NCBI RefSeq assembly: GCF_900605005.1
Contig: NZ_LR027558.1
Coordinates: forward strand, 244,588 to 308,587
DNA: 64,000 nucleotides
Source: Acidipropionibacterium timonense
Lineage (GTDB): Bacteria > Actinomycetota > Actinomycetes > Propionibacteriales > Propionibacteriaceae
Direction: 5' to 3'
A program made the translations under genes and the position numbers. The notes under the pieces were generated by a model that was not told where the DNA came from, searched no databases, and saw only the letters and a program-made list of their open reading frames with translations. Within the stretch, counting starts at the first letter, position 1. Each line of letters begins with the position of its first letter. This document shows positions 52,687-61,728 of the stretch, in pieces.

Positions 52687-53442
52687 ATGGCTTCGGACCC
52701 CACCACCCCGCACGACGACGTCGCCACCGGGCATGTCATCGACGCCGAGGAGCGGCCCTGGTGGGACGACGAGGGCATGCCGTGGAAGCACAAGCCCGGT
52801 CGCGCCGACTACTGGTGCATGGGCTGGATCGCCTTCCTCGGCGTCTTCTCGCTGGCCATGCTGCCTCTCAAGGGGTGGCTGCTCGGGCTCGACGCCCCGG
52901 TCATGCTGGGGCTCACCGGGTCTCGCACCGGGGCGACCGCCACCGGGGCGCTCGTCTCGGTGGGGCAGGCTCACGGCTGGGTGTGGTGGCTGCTGCTCGG
53001 CTCGCTCATGTCGATCAAGCTCGACTGGGTGTACTGGTGGGCCGGAAAGCTCTGGGGCCGCGGGATGATCGAGGTCTGGGCCGGGGCGTCGGACCGGTCG
53101 GCGCGGACGTATGCTCGCGCAGAACGATGGGCCGACAAGCTCGGATGGTTGGGGATCCTCGTCGCGTACGTGCCCATCCCGCTGCCGATCATGCCGGTCG
53201 TCTTCGTCCTCACCGGCGCCTCCGGGATGAGGGCGCGCACCTTCGTCGCCCTGGACTTCCTGGCCGCGACCCTGTGGAACCTCGGCTTCCTCGCGCTGGG
53301 TTGGGCGATCGGGGCCCCGGCGGTGAGCGCCCTGCGAGGCTACGCGAAGGTCGCGAACTGGGTGGCCATCGCCCTGGTCGTCGTGGTCGTCGTCCTCGTC
53401 ATGCGGCGTCAGAACGCGTCGGCCAAGGGCACCCCCCGGTGA
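52687..53442 (+). CDS. DedA/SNARE-associated family membrane protein
   Basis: This 251-aa polytopic membrane protein of the DedA (VTT) family is implicated in lipid or undecaprenyl-phosphate flipping. LVAYVPIPLPIMPVVFVLTG resembles the DedA motif with the re-entrant helix, and membrane segments follow to ALVVVVVVLVMRRQ. The N-terminal 40 residues are acidic and cytoplasmic. TACTCT stands 7 nt before the ATG, indicating leaderless initiation. Confidence 0.8.
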   Translation: MASDPTTPHDDVATGHVIDAEERPWWDDEGMPWKHKPGRADYWCMGWIAFLGVFSLAMLPLKGWLLGLDAPVMLGLTGSRTGATATGALVSVGQAHGWVWWLLLGSLMSIKLDWVYWWAGKLWGRGMIEVWAGASDRSARTYARAERWADKLGWLGILVAYVPIPLPIMPVVFVLTGASGMRARTFVALDFLAATLWNLGFLALGWAIGAPAVSALRGYAKVANWVAIALVVVVVVLVMRRQNASAKGTPR

Positions 53443-53475
53443 GTAGGTGCGGGATTCGTCGTATATCATGACGAT

Positions 53476-55932
53476 GTGAATCACGGTGATCGGGGCACTC
53501 GCAGGATGCTGAGAAAACGCAGTGTCGTCATTGTGAGTTCAATTGTGGTCGTCCTCGGGCTGGCGGTGGTTGGCCTGTCCTACCCCTCATGGAAGGGTCT
53601 GGTGCGTCACGAGTCGCAACCGCGGTCGCTCGCCGGGGCGACCTCGACGGTGAATGACTCGCCCACCGCGGTACCATCGGTCCCCGCCCCTCCGCGGGGC
53701 TGGGTCAAGGACGAGAACCGCAAGCCGGGCACGACCGAGTGGTACGTCCCGATGAAGAAGATCGCTCCGGTGATGAAGCTCGGGGGCTACACGACCTCGA
53801 CCTCGGTGCTTCCCGGTCAGCCGGTGACATTGCGGATCAACAACGTCATCGGCCCGCGGCAGAGGGTGAGTGCTTTCCGGGTCGGGTGGTACGGAGGCAA
53901 GGGCGCCCGGCTCGTGGCGCGGTCGCCCTGGCAGCCCGCGACCAAGCAGCCTCGCCATGTGTTGCGCGACAAGACCCCTGATGGCCGGACCCTCAACATG
54001 GTGGACGCCTCCGGGTGGCATGACAGCCTCACCATGGACACGAGGGGCTGGCCCGAGGGTGCGTACATCCTCATGATCGAGGCCTCGGCCACCCAGCGCT
54101 ACCCGATTCCTTTCATGATCCGATCTGCGAGCGTGGCTGGTCGGACGGTCATGGTGTCCTCGACGACGACATGGCAGTCCTACAACAGATTCGGTGGATA
54201 TTCCGCATATTCTGGGGCGGGTTCGTGGAACTTCCCGACGCGCTCACGATGGGTGACCTATGATCGTCCGTACGACACCGGCGCCACGGATCGGTTCCTT
54301 GCGTGGTCGCGAGCTGCCGTTGTGCGTGCCGAGCAGACCGGACTGGACCTGGGTTACCTCACCGACGTCGACCTCGACCGAGGCGGAATCAAGGCGTACC
54401 CGGGGGCGACGACGATCGTCGAGCCGGATCATGATGAGTACTGGCCCACCGCCCGGAGGCAGTGGTGGACCCAGATGCGCGATCGTGGGACGAATTTCGT
54501 CGCCGTCACCGGCAACATCATGTGGTGGCACATCCGTTGGCAACCCAGCATGAGAACCTTCGAGATCTACAAGGACGTCCGCGAGGATCCTCACGCCACG
54601 TTGGGTACGGGCACCGGCAACTACACGACGAGTGACATGGAGTCGCTGCACGGCTCCCGGTACACGTGCAACAAGCTCGTCGACCCGCTGAGGATCGAGG
54701 AGCCCTCCTTCTGGGCCTTCGCCGGCACCGGCGTCGTCAAGGGCGAGCGGCTGCCCGGTCTCATCCGTCACGAACCTGACCGGGTGTACTACGTCCCCGG
54801 CCTCATGCCGGAGAATCTTGAGATCGCCGCTCACTCCCCGGTGACGTGTTACAGCGGCAAGATCAGGCACTCCGACTTCCACGACCTCACGTACTACACG
54901 GCCCCATCGGGGGCAGGGGTCCTCGAGTTCGCCACTGCCGGTATCGACTATGCCATGGACACCGTCAACCACGACCGGTTCCCCGAGATCACCGACCGTT
55001 CCCGAGGCTTTGCGACGAAGACGTTCCAGAACGCGCTCACCGAAGCGGCCCGCGGCCCACTCGGGCGTGTTCATCCGGCGACCTTCAATGTCACCAAGGT
55101 GCTCGAGGCCGACGGCGCGAAACTGTCCATGAAGGGCCAGATGCCGGCTCCGCTCAAGGATGGTTGGGCACCGACCCCCTCGGGCGCGGACGGCGACGTC
55201 ACCGGTGACCGGTTCGCCGACGTCCTGGCCGTTCGTGCCTCGGCGATGATCCTTCATCCCGGCTCGAGCGCCGGGCTGGGTACGGCCCAGCCGACGAGCG
55301 TGGGCTGGGGAGACACGAACTGGGTGAGCCAGGTCGGTGACATCAACGGCGACAAGGCAGCAGACCTCGTGTCACGGACGAACTCGGGCAAGCTCCTGCT
55401 CGAGCTGGGTCTGGCCCAGGGGCAGTTCTCCCAGGTCGTCGAGATCGGCCACGGCTGGCAGGGCCGCCCGCTCGCGGTGCAGAGGGCGACCGCCGTCCAT
55501 CCTGCCGTCCTGCTGTCCGTCGACGAGGCTGGTGCCCTCACCGCCCGGACGATCACGAAGACCGGGACAGGGGCTCCCACCCAGGTCGCCACGGGGTGGT
55601 CGGACGTCACCGATCTGCTGGTCTCCCCGGTTCCCTCGGACCCGACCACCCAGATGCTCATCGCGCGGCATCGTGACGGCAGCGCGACGGCCCATCCCCT
55701 GACGCGGGGATCCGGTGCAGCCCCTGTCCTCGGGTCGGCTCGCGCCTTCGACCTCAAGGTGGCAGCCGGCTCCAGCGTCACGGCGGCTGGTGCCATCGAC
55801 GGCGTGCACCCGGTGGCCGTCGAGGTCGATGCCGATGGTCGTGCGAAGTCCTGGACCATCGCGGCCGACGGTTCGTGGACCGATCCGAAACCGCTGTCCG
55901 GGTCGTGGTCCAACCAGGTGCTCGTCAGGTGA
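53476..55932 (+). CDS. Membrane-anchored DMFA2-like protein with FG-GAP-like C-terminus
   Basis: This 818-aa protein has one N-terminal hydrophobic segment (VVIVSSIVVVLGLAVVGLSY), so it is exported or anchored. Residues about 100-550 match the domain of the N,N-dimethylformamidase beta subunit (SAFRVGWYGGKGARLVA, LGYLTDVDLDRGG, TTIVEPDHDEYWPTARRQWW, GAGVLEFATAGIDYA). Residues about 590-810 hold FG-GAP/VCBS-like repeats (DVTGDRFADVLAV, DINGDKAADLVSR). The catalytic activity is unknown. TATCAT lies 6 nt before the GTG start (leaderless). Confidence 0.78.
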   Translation: MNHGDRGTRRMLRKRSVVIVSSIVVVLGLAVVGLSYPSWKGLVRHESQPRSLAGATSTVNDSPTAVPSVPAPPRGWVKDENRKPGTTEWYVPMKKIAPVMKLGGYTTSTSVLPGQPVTLRINNVIGPRQRVSAFRVGWYGGKGARLVARSPWQPATKQPRHVLRDKTPDGRTLNMVDASGWHDSLTMDTRGWPEGAYILMIEASATQRYPIPFMIRSASVAGRTVMVSSTTTWQSYNRFGGYSAYSGAGSWNFPTRSRWVTYDRPYDTGATDRFLAWSRAAVVRAEQTGLDLGYLTDVDLDRGGIKAYPGATTIVEPDHDEYWPTARRQWWTQMRDRGTNFVAVTGNIMWWHIRWQPSMRTFEIYKDVREDPHATLGTGTGNYTTSDMESLHGSRYTCNKLVDPLRIEEPSFWAFAGTGVVKGERLPGLIRHEPDRVYYVPGLMPENLEIAAHSPVTCYSGKIRHSDFHDLTYYTAPSGAGVLEFATAGIDYAMDTVNHDRFPEITDRSRGFATKTFQNALTEAARGPLGRVHPATFNVTKVLEADGAKLSMKGQMPAPLKDGWAPTPSGADGDVTGDRFADVLAVRASAMILHPGSSAGLGTAQPTSVGWGDTNWVSQVGDINGDKAADLVSRTNSGKLLLELGLAQGQFSQVVEIGHGWQGRPLAVQRATAVHPAVLLSVDEAGALTARTITKTGTGAPTQVATGWSDVTDLLVSPVPSDPTTQMLIARHRDGSATAHPLTRGSGAAPVLGSARAFDLKVAAGSSVTAAGAIDGVHPVAVEVDADGRAKSWTIAADGSWTDPKPLSGSWSNQVLVR

Positions 55933-56440
55933 GGGCCTCGCGGTAGCCCCGCTCCGCGGCGTCGTTGAAGGCGACGAGGAGGACCTCCTCGACGCTGGTC
56001 GACGCCCTCAGGCAGGACTGCACCGCCACCCGGGTGGCGATGTCCATCGGGCACCCGTAGACCCCGGCGGAGATTGTCGGGAAGGCCACCGACCGGGCCC
56101 CGAGGGTCGCGGCGACCGCCAGGCTGGATTGGTAGCAGGAGGCCAGAAGGGTCTCGTCGCGGGAGGATCCGCCCCAGATCGGGCCGACCGTGTGGATGAT
56201 CCACCGACAGTCCATCCTCCCGGCCCCGGTGGCCACGGCCCTCCCGGTGGGCAAGCCGTCGGGCAGTGCGCTGCACCTCAGGGCCCGACACTGCCGGTCG
56301 AGGTCGGGGCCGGCCGCCTCATGGATGGCGCCGTCGACCCCGCCGCCCCCGAGGAGACCGGAATTGGCGGCATTGACCACCGCGTCGACCGCGACGGTCG
56401 TGATGTCCGACCGCACGACGTGGATCCGTGACCTGTCCAT
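55925..56440 (-). CDS. Macro domain protein (O-acetyl-ADP-ribose deacetylase type)
   Basis: This 171-aa macro domain protein has the ADP-ribose pocket DAVVNAANSGLLGGGGVDGAI, WIIHTVGPIW and SVAFPTISAGVYGCP, typical of YmdB/MacroD-like hydrolases that remove ADP-ribose groups. ATG 56440 was chosen because CAGGAT sits 6 nt upstream; the longer frame from 56488 adds 16 unconserved residues. It overlaps the 3' end of the convergent DMFA2-like gene by 8 bases. Confidence 0.9.
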   Translation of the reverse strand: MDRSRIHVVRSDITTVAVDAVVNAANSGLLGGGGVDGAIHEAAGPDLDRQCRALRCSALPDGLPTGRAVATGAGRMDCRWIIHTVGPIWGGSSRDETLLASCYQSSLAVAATLGARSVAFPTISAGVYGCPMDIATRVAVQSCLRASTSVEEVLLVAFNDAAERGYREALT

Positions 56441-56647
56441 GGCACGATCCTGCCTCGCCGAGCGCTCGGCGACCGGGTGCACCGCCACGATTCACCGCGG
56501 AACTCCTGCCGGCGTGCTCTCAGGGCGGTCGCAATGCAGTTGCGCGGGGTTCCGTGGCGGGAGGGCCGGTGGCCGTGACGAATGTCATGGGCAGGTCGTG
56601 ACGTCATCCCCTGTCGCCTCGGCGGGTCCCGTCGGGACACTGGATCC

Positions 56648-57574
56648 ATGGAGAACGCAGCGATCCACGTCCAGGACCTCGTCAAGAGTTTCCGGCGACC
56701 CGGCGGCCAGGAGAGGCTCGTCGCCGTGGACCATCTGTCCCTGACCATCGACCGGGGCGAGGTCGTCGCCTTCCTGGGCCCCAACGGGGCGGGCAAGTCG
56801 ACGACCATCGACATGATCCTCGGGTTGACGAGCCCCGACAGCGGGACCGTCGCCGTCCTCGGCTCAGATCCCCGTCAGGCCGCCCGATCGGGTCGGGTCG
56901 GGGCGGTGTACCAGACCGGTGGCCTGCTGCCCGACTTCACCGTGGCCGAGACGATGAAGGCCATCGCCGCCACCCACGGCAAGGCCTCCCGGGTGGCTCC
57001 GCTCATCGACCGTTGGGGCCTGGCCTCCTTCGCCGGCACCAAGGTGCGCAAGTGCTCGGGTGGCCAGCAGCAGCGCCTGCGGTTCGCCCTGGCCATGATC
57101 CCCGACCCGGAGATCCTCGTCCTCGACGAGCCGACGACCGGCCTGGACGTCGAGTCGCGACGCCGGTTCTGGCAGGTCATGGCCGAGGAGGCCGACGCCG
57201 GCCGGACGATCATGTTCGCCACCCACTACATCGAGGAGGCCGACTCCTTCGCCCGTCGGGTCGTCCTCATCTCCGGCGGACGGATCGTCGCCGACGGTCC
57301 CATCGACGAGGTCCGCGCCTCCGTCACCGGATCGACCGTCGAGGCCACCCTCGACGACCCGGCCGCCGAGGCGGCGTCACTGCGTGGACGACACGGCATC
57401 CTCGACGTCACCGTCCAGGGGCAGCGTCTCGTCGTTCGCACCGACCGGCCCGACGACCTCGCCCGGCACCTGCTCACCGCCACCGACGCCCGCGGCCTGC
57501 TCATCTCGACCACCACCCTCGAGGACGCCTTCGTCCACCTCACCTCGTCCGACGCCCCGGAGGCTGCAGCATGA
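56648..57574 (+). CDS. ABC exporter ATP-binding protein
   Basis: This 308-aa ATPase is of the drug/antibiotic-efflux (DrrA/CcmA) class: Walker A GPNGAGKST, Q-loop AVYQTGGLLPDFTV, signature CSGGQQQRLRFA, Walker B ILVLDEPTTGLD and FATHYIEEAD. A C-terminal domain of about 80 residues follows, as in DrrA-type proteins. It overlaps the permease gene (ATGA) and is followed by a two-component system. Confidence 0.9.
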   Translation: MENAAIHVQDLVKSFRRPGGQERLVAVDHLSLTIDRGEVVAFLGPNGAGKSTTIDMILGLTSPDSGTVAVLGSDPRQAARSGRVGAVYQTGGLLPDFTVAETMKAIAATHGKASRVAPLIDRWGLASFAGTKVRKCSGGQQQRLRFALAMIPDPEILVLDEPTTGLDVESRRRFWQVMAEEADAGRTIMFATHYIEEADSFARRVVLISGGRIVADGPIDEVRASVTGSTVEATLDDPAAEAASLRGRHGILDVTVQGQRLVVRTDRPDDLARHLLTATDARGLLISTTTLEDAFVHLTSSDAPEAAA

Positions 57575-58320
57575 TCACCTACGCCCTTCTCGATTTCCGT
57601 CGCATGGTGCGCAACACGGGCACCATCGTCTTCGCGATCCTCATGCCGGTCGGCTTCTACCTCATCTTCGGGGCCGCCCAGTCGTTCGACGACGCCGACC
57701 TCGACCACGGCAACGTCAAGGCCGTCATCATGGCCTCCATGGCGGCCTACGGGGCCATCGTGTCGGCCAGCTCCCTGGGATCGCAGGCCGCCCTCGAACA
57801 GGAACGCGGATGGGGCCGGCAACTGGCCCTCACCCCCATGACCCCGCTGCGCTACGTCGTCGCCAAGGCCATGGCGGTCGAGTGCGTCGCCCTGGCCCCC
57901 GTCGTGCTCGTCTTCCTCGTGGGGGCCCTCACCGGCGCCCACATCGACGGCGTGAGATGGTTGTGGACCCTCCTGCTGTGCTGGGTGTGCGCCATGCCGT
58001 TCACCCTGCTCGGACTGACGATGGCGCTCCTCGTGCGCAGCGAGTCGGCGACCTCGATCAGCGCCTTCTGCATCGTCGCCCTGGCCTTCCTGGGCAACAT
58101 GTTCGTGCCGCTCAGCGGGTTCATGCTCAAGCTGGCCCGGTTCACGCCGATGTACGGCCCCAACCAGCTGGCACGGGTCCCGATCATGGGCTCGTACATC
58201 ACGTCGGGGAACTCGATGGTGGCCGAGCCGTTGTGGCGCCCCATCGTCGGTATCGTCGTCTGGACGATCGTCCTCGGCGCCCTGGCCGTCATGGCGGGTC
58301 GCCGGCGTCAGGAGCGGTGA
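57571..58320 (+). CDS. ABC-2 type exporter permease
   Basis: This 249-aa permease has six hydrophobic segments (TIVFAILMPVGFYLIFGAA to IVGIVVWTIVLGALAVM). LEQERGWGRQLALTPMTPLRY is the conserved region after the second segment of ABC-2 permeases. It is coupled to the ATPase upstream and lies 10 bp before the histidine kinase gene, so the four genes form one operon. Confidence 0.9.
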   Translation: MITYALLDFRRMVRNTGTIVFAILMPVGFYLIFGAAQSFDDADLDHGNVKAVIMASMAAYGAIVSASSLGSQAALEQERGWGRQLALTPMTPLRYVVAKAMAVECVALAPVVLVFLVGALTGAHIDGVRWLWTLLLCWVCAMPFTLLGLTMALLVRSESATSISAFCIVALAFLGNMFVPLSGFMLKLARFTPMYGPNQLARVPIMGSYITSGNSMVAEPLWRPIVGIVVWTIVLGALAVMAGRRRQER

Positions 58321-58330
58321 GGAGGAGGCC

Positions 58331-59446
58331 ATGGGGGTCATCGTCAGGTCCCTGCCCAGGGCCACGCTGGCCAGCCGGCGTCGCAGTGTCCTGGAGTCAG
58401 GGATCTGGCTCATCTTCCTCGCGGACGCCGCGATCGCGCTCGTCGCCTCGCGCCCGCCGATGTGGCGGGCGACGCTGGGATGGGTCGGGCTGGCCGTCTT
58501 CGCCGCCACCTACCTCGGCCTCTTCTGGTGGAATGCCAACGGCCTGTACCTGTGGTTCACGACGGGCAAGGTGAGGCTCGGCGCCCTCGTCGGCCTCGTG
58601 GCGATCCTCGCCCTGGGCGGGCTGCTCACGGTCGCGAGCCCGGCAGCCGGGATCGTCACCCTGGCCTATCCCGTCGCGTTCGCCATCTTCGAGTTGCCCC
58701 TGGCAGCCTTCGTCGTGGTCATCGTCATCGAGACCGCCGCGGTGGGCACGCTGCTCCTCGTCGACCCGCCTGCCGCCCCGTGGACGATCGGTGCCGCCAT
58801 CTCGGTCGGCGTCGTCAGCGTTCTCGGGTTCCTTCACCGCAGCAGTACGAGGGCCCAGATCATTCGGGCGGCCGACCAGGACCTCGTCTCCCGGCTCGAG
58901 GAGCGCGAGCGGATCGCCTCGGACGTCCACGACCTGCTCGGCCAGACCCTCACCGTCATGGCCATGAAGGCCGAACTCGTCGAGCGCCTCGTCCGCTGCG
59001 ACCCGGACGCCGCCGCGGAGGAGGCCCGTGCCCTGCACGGGTTGTCCCGTGAATCCCTGCGCCAGGTCCGCGAGCTCGTCGCCGGGATGCGACAGGTCTC
59101 CCTCGACTCCCAACTCACTGCTGCCCGCACGGCCCTGCAAGCAGGCAACGTCACCTGCCAGGTCATCGATGAGCGCACCGGGGCTGCATCGAGCTTCGAC
59201 ACCGTGCGTGGCTGGGTGCTGCGCGAGGCGGTGACGAACGTCGTGCGCCACGCGCAGGCGCACAGTTGCCGGATCGAGGTGACCGACGACACCTTGGCCG
59301 TGACCGACGACGGACGCGGTCGGGGGGACGCTGCGGAGGGCAACGGCCTGGCCGGCATGCGCCGACGGGTGGAGACGGCCGGGGGAGAGCTGTGGATCGG
59401 CCCGGGGGACCGCGGTCGCGGCACCCGGATCCTCGTGACAGGCTGA
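58331..59446 (+). CDS. Sensor histidine kinase (HisKA_3 type)
   Basis: This 371-aa membrane kinase has about five N-terminal hydrophobic segments, then a HisKA_3 domain with phospho-acceptor H200 in RIASDVHDLLGQTLTVMA. A HATPase domain follows (REAVTNVVRHAQAHSC, VTDDGRGRGD, GNGLAGMRRRVETAGG). It lacks a large extracellular sensor, as in kinases that sense envelope or antibiotic stress through an ABC partner. The RBS GAGGAGGAGG precedes the ATG. Confidence 0.92.
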   Translation: MGVIVRSLPRATLASRRRSVLESGIWLIFLADAAIALVASRPPMWRATLGWVGLAVFAATYLGLFWWNANGLYLWFTTGKVRLGALVGLVAILALGGLLTVASPAAGIVTLAYPVAFAIFELPLAAFVVVIVIETAAVGTLLLVDPPAAPWTIGAAISVGVVSVLGFLHRSSTRAQIIRAADQDLVSRLEERERIASDVHDLLGQTLTVMAMKAELVERLVRCDPDAAAEEARALHGLSRESLRQVRELVAGMRQVSLDSQLTAARTALQAGNVTCQVIDERTGAASSFDTVRGWVLREAVTNVVRHAQAHSCRIEVTDDTLAVTDDGRGRGDAAEGNGLAGMRRRVETAGGELWIGPGDRGRGTRILVTG

Positions 59447-59450
59447 GTTC

Positions 59451-60056
59451 ATGATCAGGCTCGTGCTCGCCGACGACCAGGCCCTCGTCCGGGGCGCCCT
59501 GGCCGCCCTGCTCGGCATGGAAGCCGACCTCGAGGTCGTCGGCACCTGTGGTCGGGGGGACGAGGTCGTCGACCTCGTGACGAGCACCCATGCCGACGTC
59601 TGCCTGCTCGACATCGAGATGCCCGGCGGCGACGGCATCACCGTCGCGACACAGCTGTCCCTCAGGGCCGAGTGGTGCCGGGTCCTCATCGTCACGACCT
59701 TCGGTCGGCCCGGTTACCTGCGGCGAGCCATGGACGCCGGCGTGGCCGGATTCCTCGTCAAGGACACCCCTGCCGGGGAACTGGCCCGCGCGGTGAGGAC
59801 GGTGCACGCCGGCGGCCGGGTCATCGACCCGGCACTCGCTGCCGAGTCCCTCATCGAGGGGCACAACCCGTTGTCGGACCGGGAGCAGCAGATCCTGCGC
59901 CTGGCCGAGTCGGGGGCGTCCATGGCCCTCATCGCGTCCCGGTTGCACCTGTCGGTGGGCACGGTGCGCAATCACGTGTCCTCGGCGATCGGGAAGACCG
60001 GGGCCGCCAATCGCACCGAGGCGGCGGTCACCGCCCGCCATCGGGGATGGCTCTGA
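59451..60056 (+). CDS. Response regulator, NarL/LuxR family
   Basis: This 201-aa regulator has an N-terminal receiver with phospho-acceptor D54 in CLLDIEMPGGDG and the conserved VKDTPAGELARAVRTV. The C-terminal LuxR-type helix-turn-helix contains LSDREQQILRLAESGASMAL and LHLSVGTVRNHVSSAI. It works with the kinase gene just upstream (4-bp gap) and probably controls the ABC exporter in the same operon. Confidence 0.93.
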   Translation: MIRLVLADDQALVRGALAALLGMEADLEVVGTCGRGDEVVDLVTSTHADVCLLDIEMPGGDGITVATQLSLRAEWCRVLIVTTFGRPGYLRRAMDAGVAGFLVKDTPAGELARAVRTVHAGGRVIDPALAAESLIEGHNPLSDREQQILRLAESGASMALIASRLHLSVGTVRNHVSSAIGKTGAANRTEAAVTARHRGWL

Positions 60057-60062
60057 GGACGC

Positions 60063-60635
60063 TCAGCTGCCGTTCCCGGGCGGTGTCACGTCCCGCACGA
60101 CGACGATCCCGTTGGTGAGCGGCAGGTCCCAGTCGAGGTCACGGTGACTGCGACCATCGAGGACGCCCAGGAGCACCCGCAGCGTGTCGCCGTGGGTGAC
60201 GAGGACGACGTCCCCGCTGCCCTCGGCGGCCAGGTCGGCCAGCAGCGACCGGCAGCGGTCGGCGACGTCGGCCAGGGACTCCCCGCCACCCCACCGGACG
60301 TCGGCGACGTCCACCCCGTCGGGCACCGGGATGGGATCGAGGTCGGCGGCGACGCGACCCTCCATCTCGCCGAGACCCTGTTCGCGCAGCCGCGGGTCGA
60401 GGATCGGGCACACCCGTAGCGCCCGGGCGATGGGGCGGGCCGTCTGTCGGGCCCGACGCTGGTCGGAGACGATGACCGGTGTGCCGGGGGACACCAACTC
60501 GCGGACCTGCCGGGCGGCCCGCGCTGCCTGACGCCGTCCGAGCAGCGTCAACGGGACCCCCATCGTCTGCCCCTGGATGCGGCCGCGACGGTTCCACGTC
60601 GACTGTCCGTGCCTGACCATGACGATGCGGCTCAC
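60063..60635 (-). CDS. Histidine phosphatase family protein (phosphoglycerate mutase-like)
   Basis: This 190-aa phosphatase has the catalytic RHG motif IVMVRHGQSTWN, the acid in REQGLGEMEG and the second histidine in VVLVTHGDTLRVLLG. Its position next to cbiB and cobQ raises the option of alpha-ribazole phosphatase (CobC), but it is divergent from them and the family is broad. The GTG at 60635 has TAGCCT 7 nt upstream (leaderless). Confidence 0.88.
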   Translation of the reverse strand: MSRIVMVRHGQSTWNRRGRIQGQTMGVPLTLLGRRQAARAARQVRELVSPGTPVIVSDQRRARQTARPIARALRVCPILDPRLREQGLGEMEGRVAADLDPIPVPDGVDVADVRWGGGESLADVADRCRSLLADLAAEGSGDVVLVTHGDTLRVLLGVLDGRSHRDLDWDLPLTNGIVVVRDVTPPGNGS

Positions 60636-60699
60636 CTGCACGAGGCTAGCGGTCCCGGCCAGCCGGGTCGGCCCCGCGTCCCCTCGGTAGGGTGGCGCC

Positions 60700-61728
60700 A
60701 TGTCGTTCACCCCTCGTCGTCGCGCCGCCGTGAGCCTGCTCGCCCGGGCAGCTGGCATCGCCCTGGGCGTCGCAGCCGACCGTCTCATCGCCGACCCTGC
60801 CGAGCACCACCCGGTCGCCCTCTTCGGGACGGCCGCTGGGCGGTTGGAGAAGGCCATGTACGCCGATGCGGCGTCTCGCGGCGCCGTCCTCACCGCCGCT
60901 TGCCTGACCCCACTCGCCGCCGGGGGAGCGATCGTCGACCGTCTCACCCGACACCGCCCGCTCGCGCGTGTCCTCACCACGGCCGCAGTCACCTGGGCCG
61001 TCATCGGGGCGGCATCCCTGACCAGGGAGGGGCGGGCCATGGCCGCCCACCTGGCCGACGACGACCTGGCCGCGGCACGGGAGCGCCTGCCCCACCTGTG
61101 CGGGCGAGACCCCGAGGCTCTCGACGCCTCCGAGATCGCCCGCGGGACCGTCGAGTCGATGGCCGAGAACACCTCGGACGCCGCCGTCGCGTCGGTGTTC
61201 TGGGGTGCGCTCGCCGGCCTCCCCGGCCTGCTCGTCCACCGCGGGGCCAACACCCTCGACGCCATGGTCGGCCACCACAACGACCGGTACGAGCGCTTCG
61301 GCACAGTGGCCGCCCGCCTCGACGACGTCCTCGACTGGGCACCGGCCCGGCTCACCGGGGCCCTGGCCTCCCTGTGCGCCCCGACCGTCGGTGGTCACCG
61401 CGCCGCGACCTGGCGAGCGGTCCTGGCCGAGCACGCCCACCACCCGAGCCCCAATGGAGGCTGGTGCGAGTCGGCCTGGGCGGCGGCCCTGCGCGTCCAG
61501 CTCGGCGGCCGCAACGTCTACTACGGTGACCGAGTCGAGTTCCGTCCGCTGCTCGGATCGGGTCCGAGACCCGACGCCGCGGCGGTGCGACGAGCTGCCG
61601 ATCTCGTCGGCACCGTGACCTGTGCGGCGACCGGCGCGGCGGTTGTCGCCCTGGCCGGCGTCGCCCATGTGCTCTTCCACGGCGGTCCATGGCCCGCCCG
61701 ACCGCTCGACGACAGGAGCTCGCGATGA
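60700..61728 (+). CDS. cbiB: Adenosylcobinamide-phosphate synthase (CbiB/CobD)
   Basis: This 342-aa membrane enzyme of cobalamin synthesis attaches the aminopropanol linker to adenosylcobyric acid. It has DRLIADPAEHHPVALFGT, VESMAENTSDAAVASVFWGA, LPGLLVHRGANTLDAMVGHH and the tail GGRNVYYGDRVEFRP, all family motifs. TAGGGT stands 6 nt before the ATG (leaderless). It overlaps cobQ by 4 bases, so both late steps are made together. Confidence 0.95.
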   Translation: MSFTPRRRAAVSLLARAAGIALGVAADRLIADPAEHHPVALFGTAAGRLEKAMYADAASRGAVLTAACLTPLAAGGAIVDRLTRHRPLARVLTTAAVTWAVIGAASLTREGRAMAAHLADDDLAAARERLPHLCGRDPEALDASEIARGTVESMAENTSDAAVASVFWGALAGLPGLLVHRGANTLDAMVGHHNDRYERFGTVAARLDDVLDWAPARLTGALASLCAPTVGGHRAATWRAVLAEHAHHPSPNGGWCESAWAAALRVQLGGRNVYYGDRVEFRPLLGSGPRPDAAAVRRAADLVGTVTCAATGAAVVALAGVAHVLFHGGPWPARPLDDRSSR

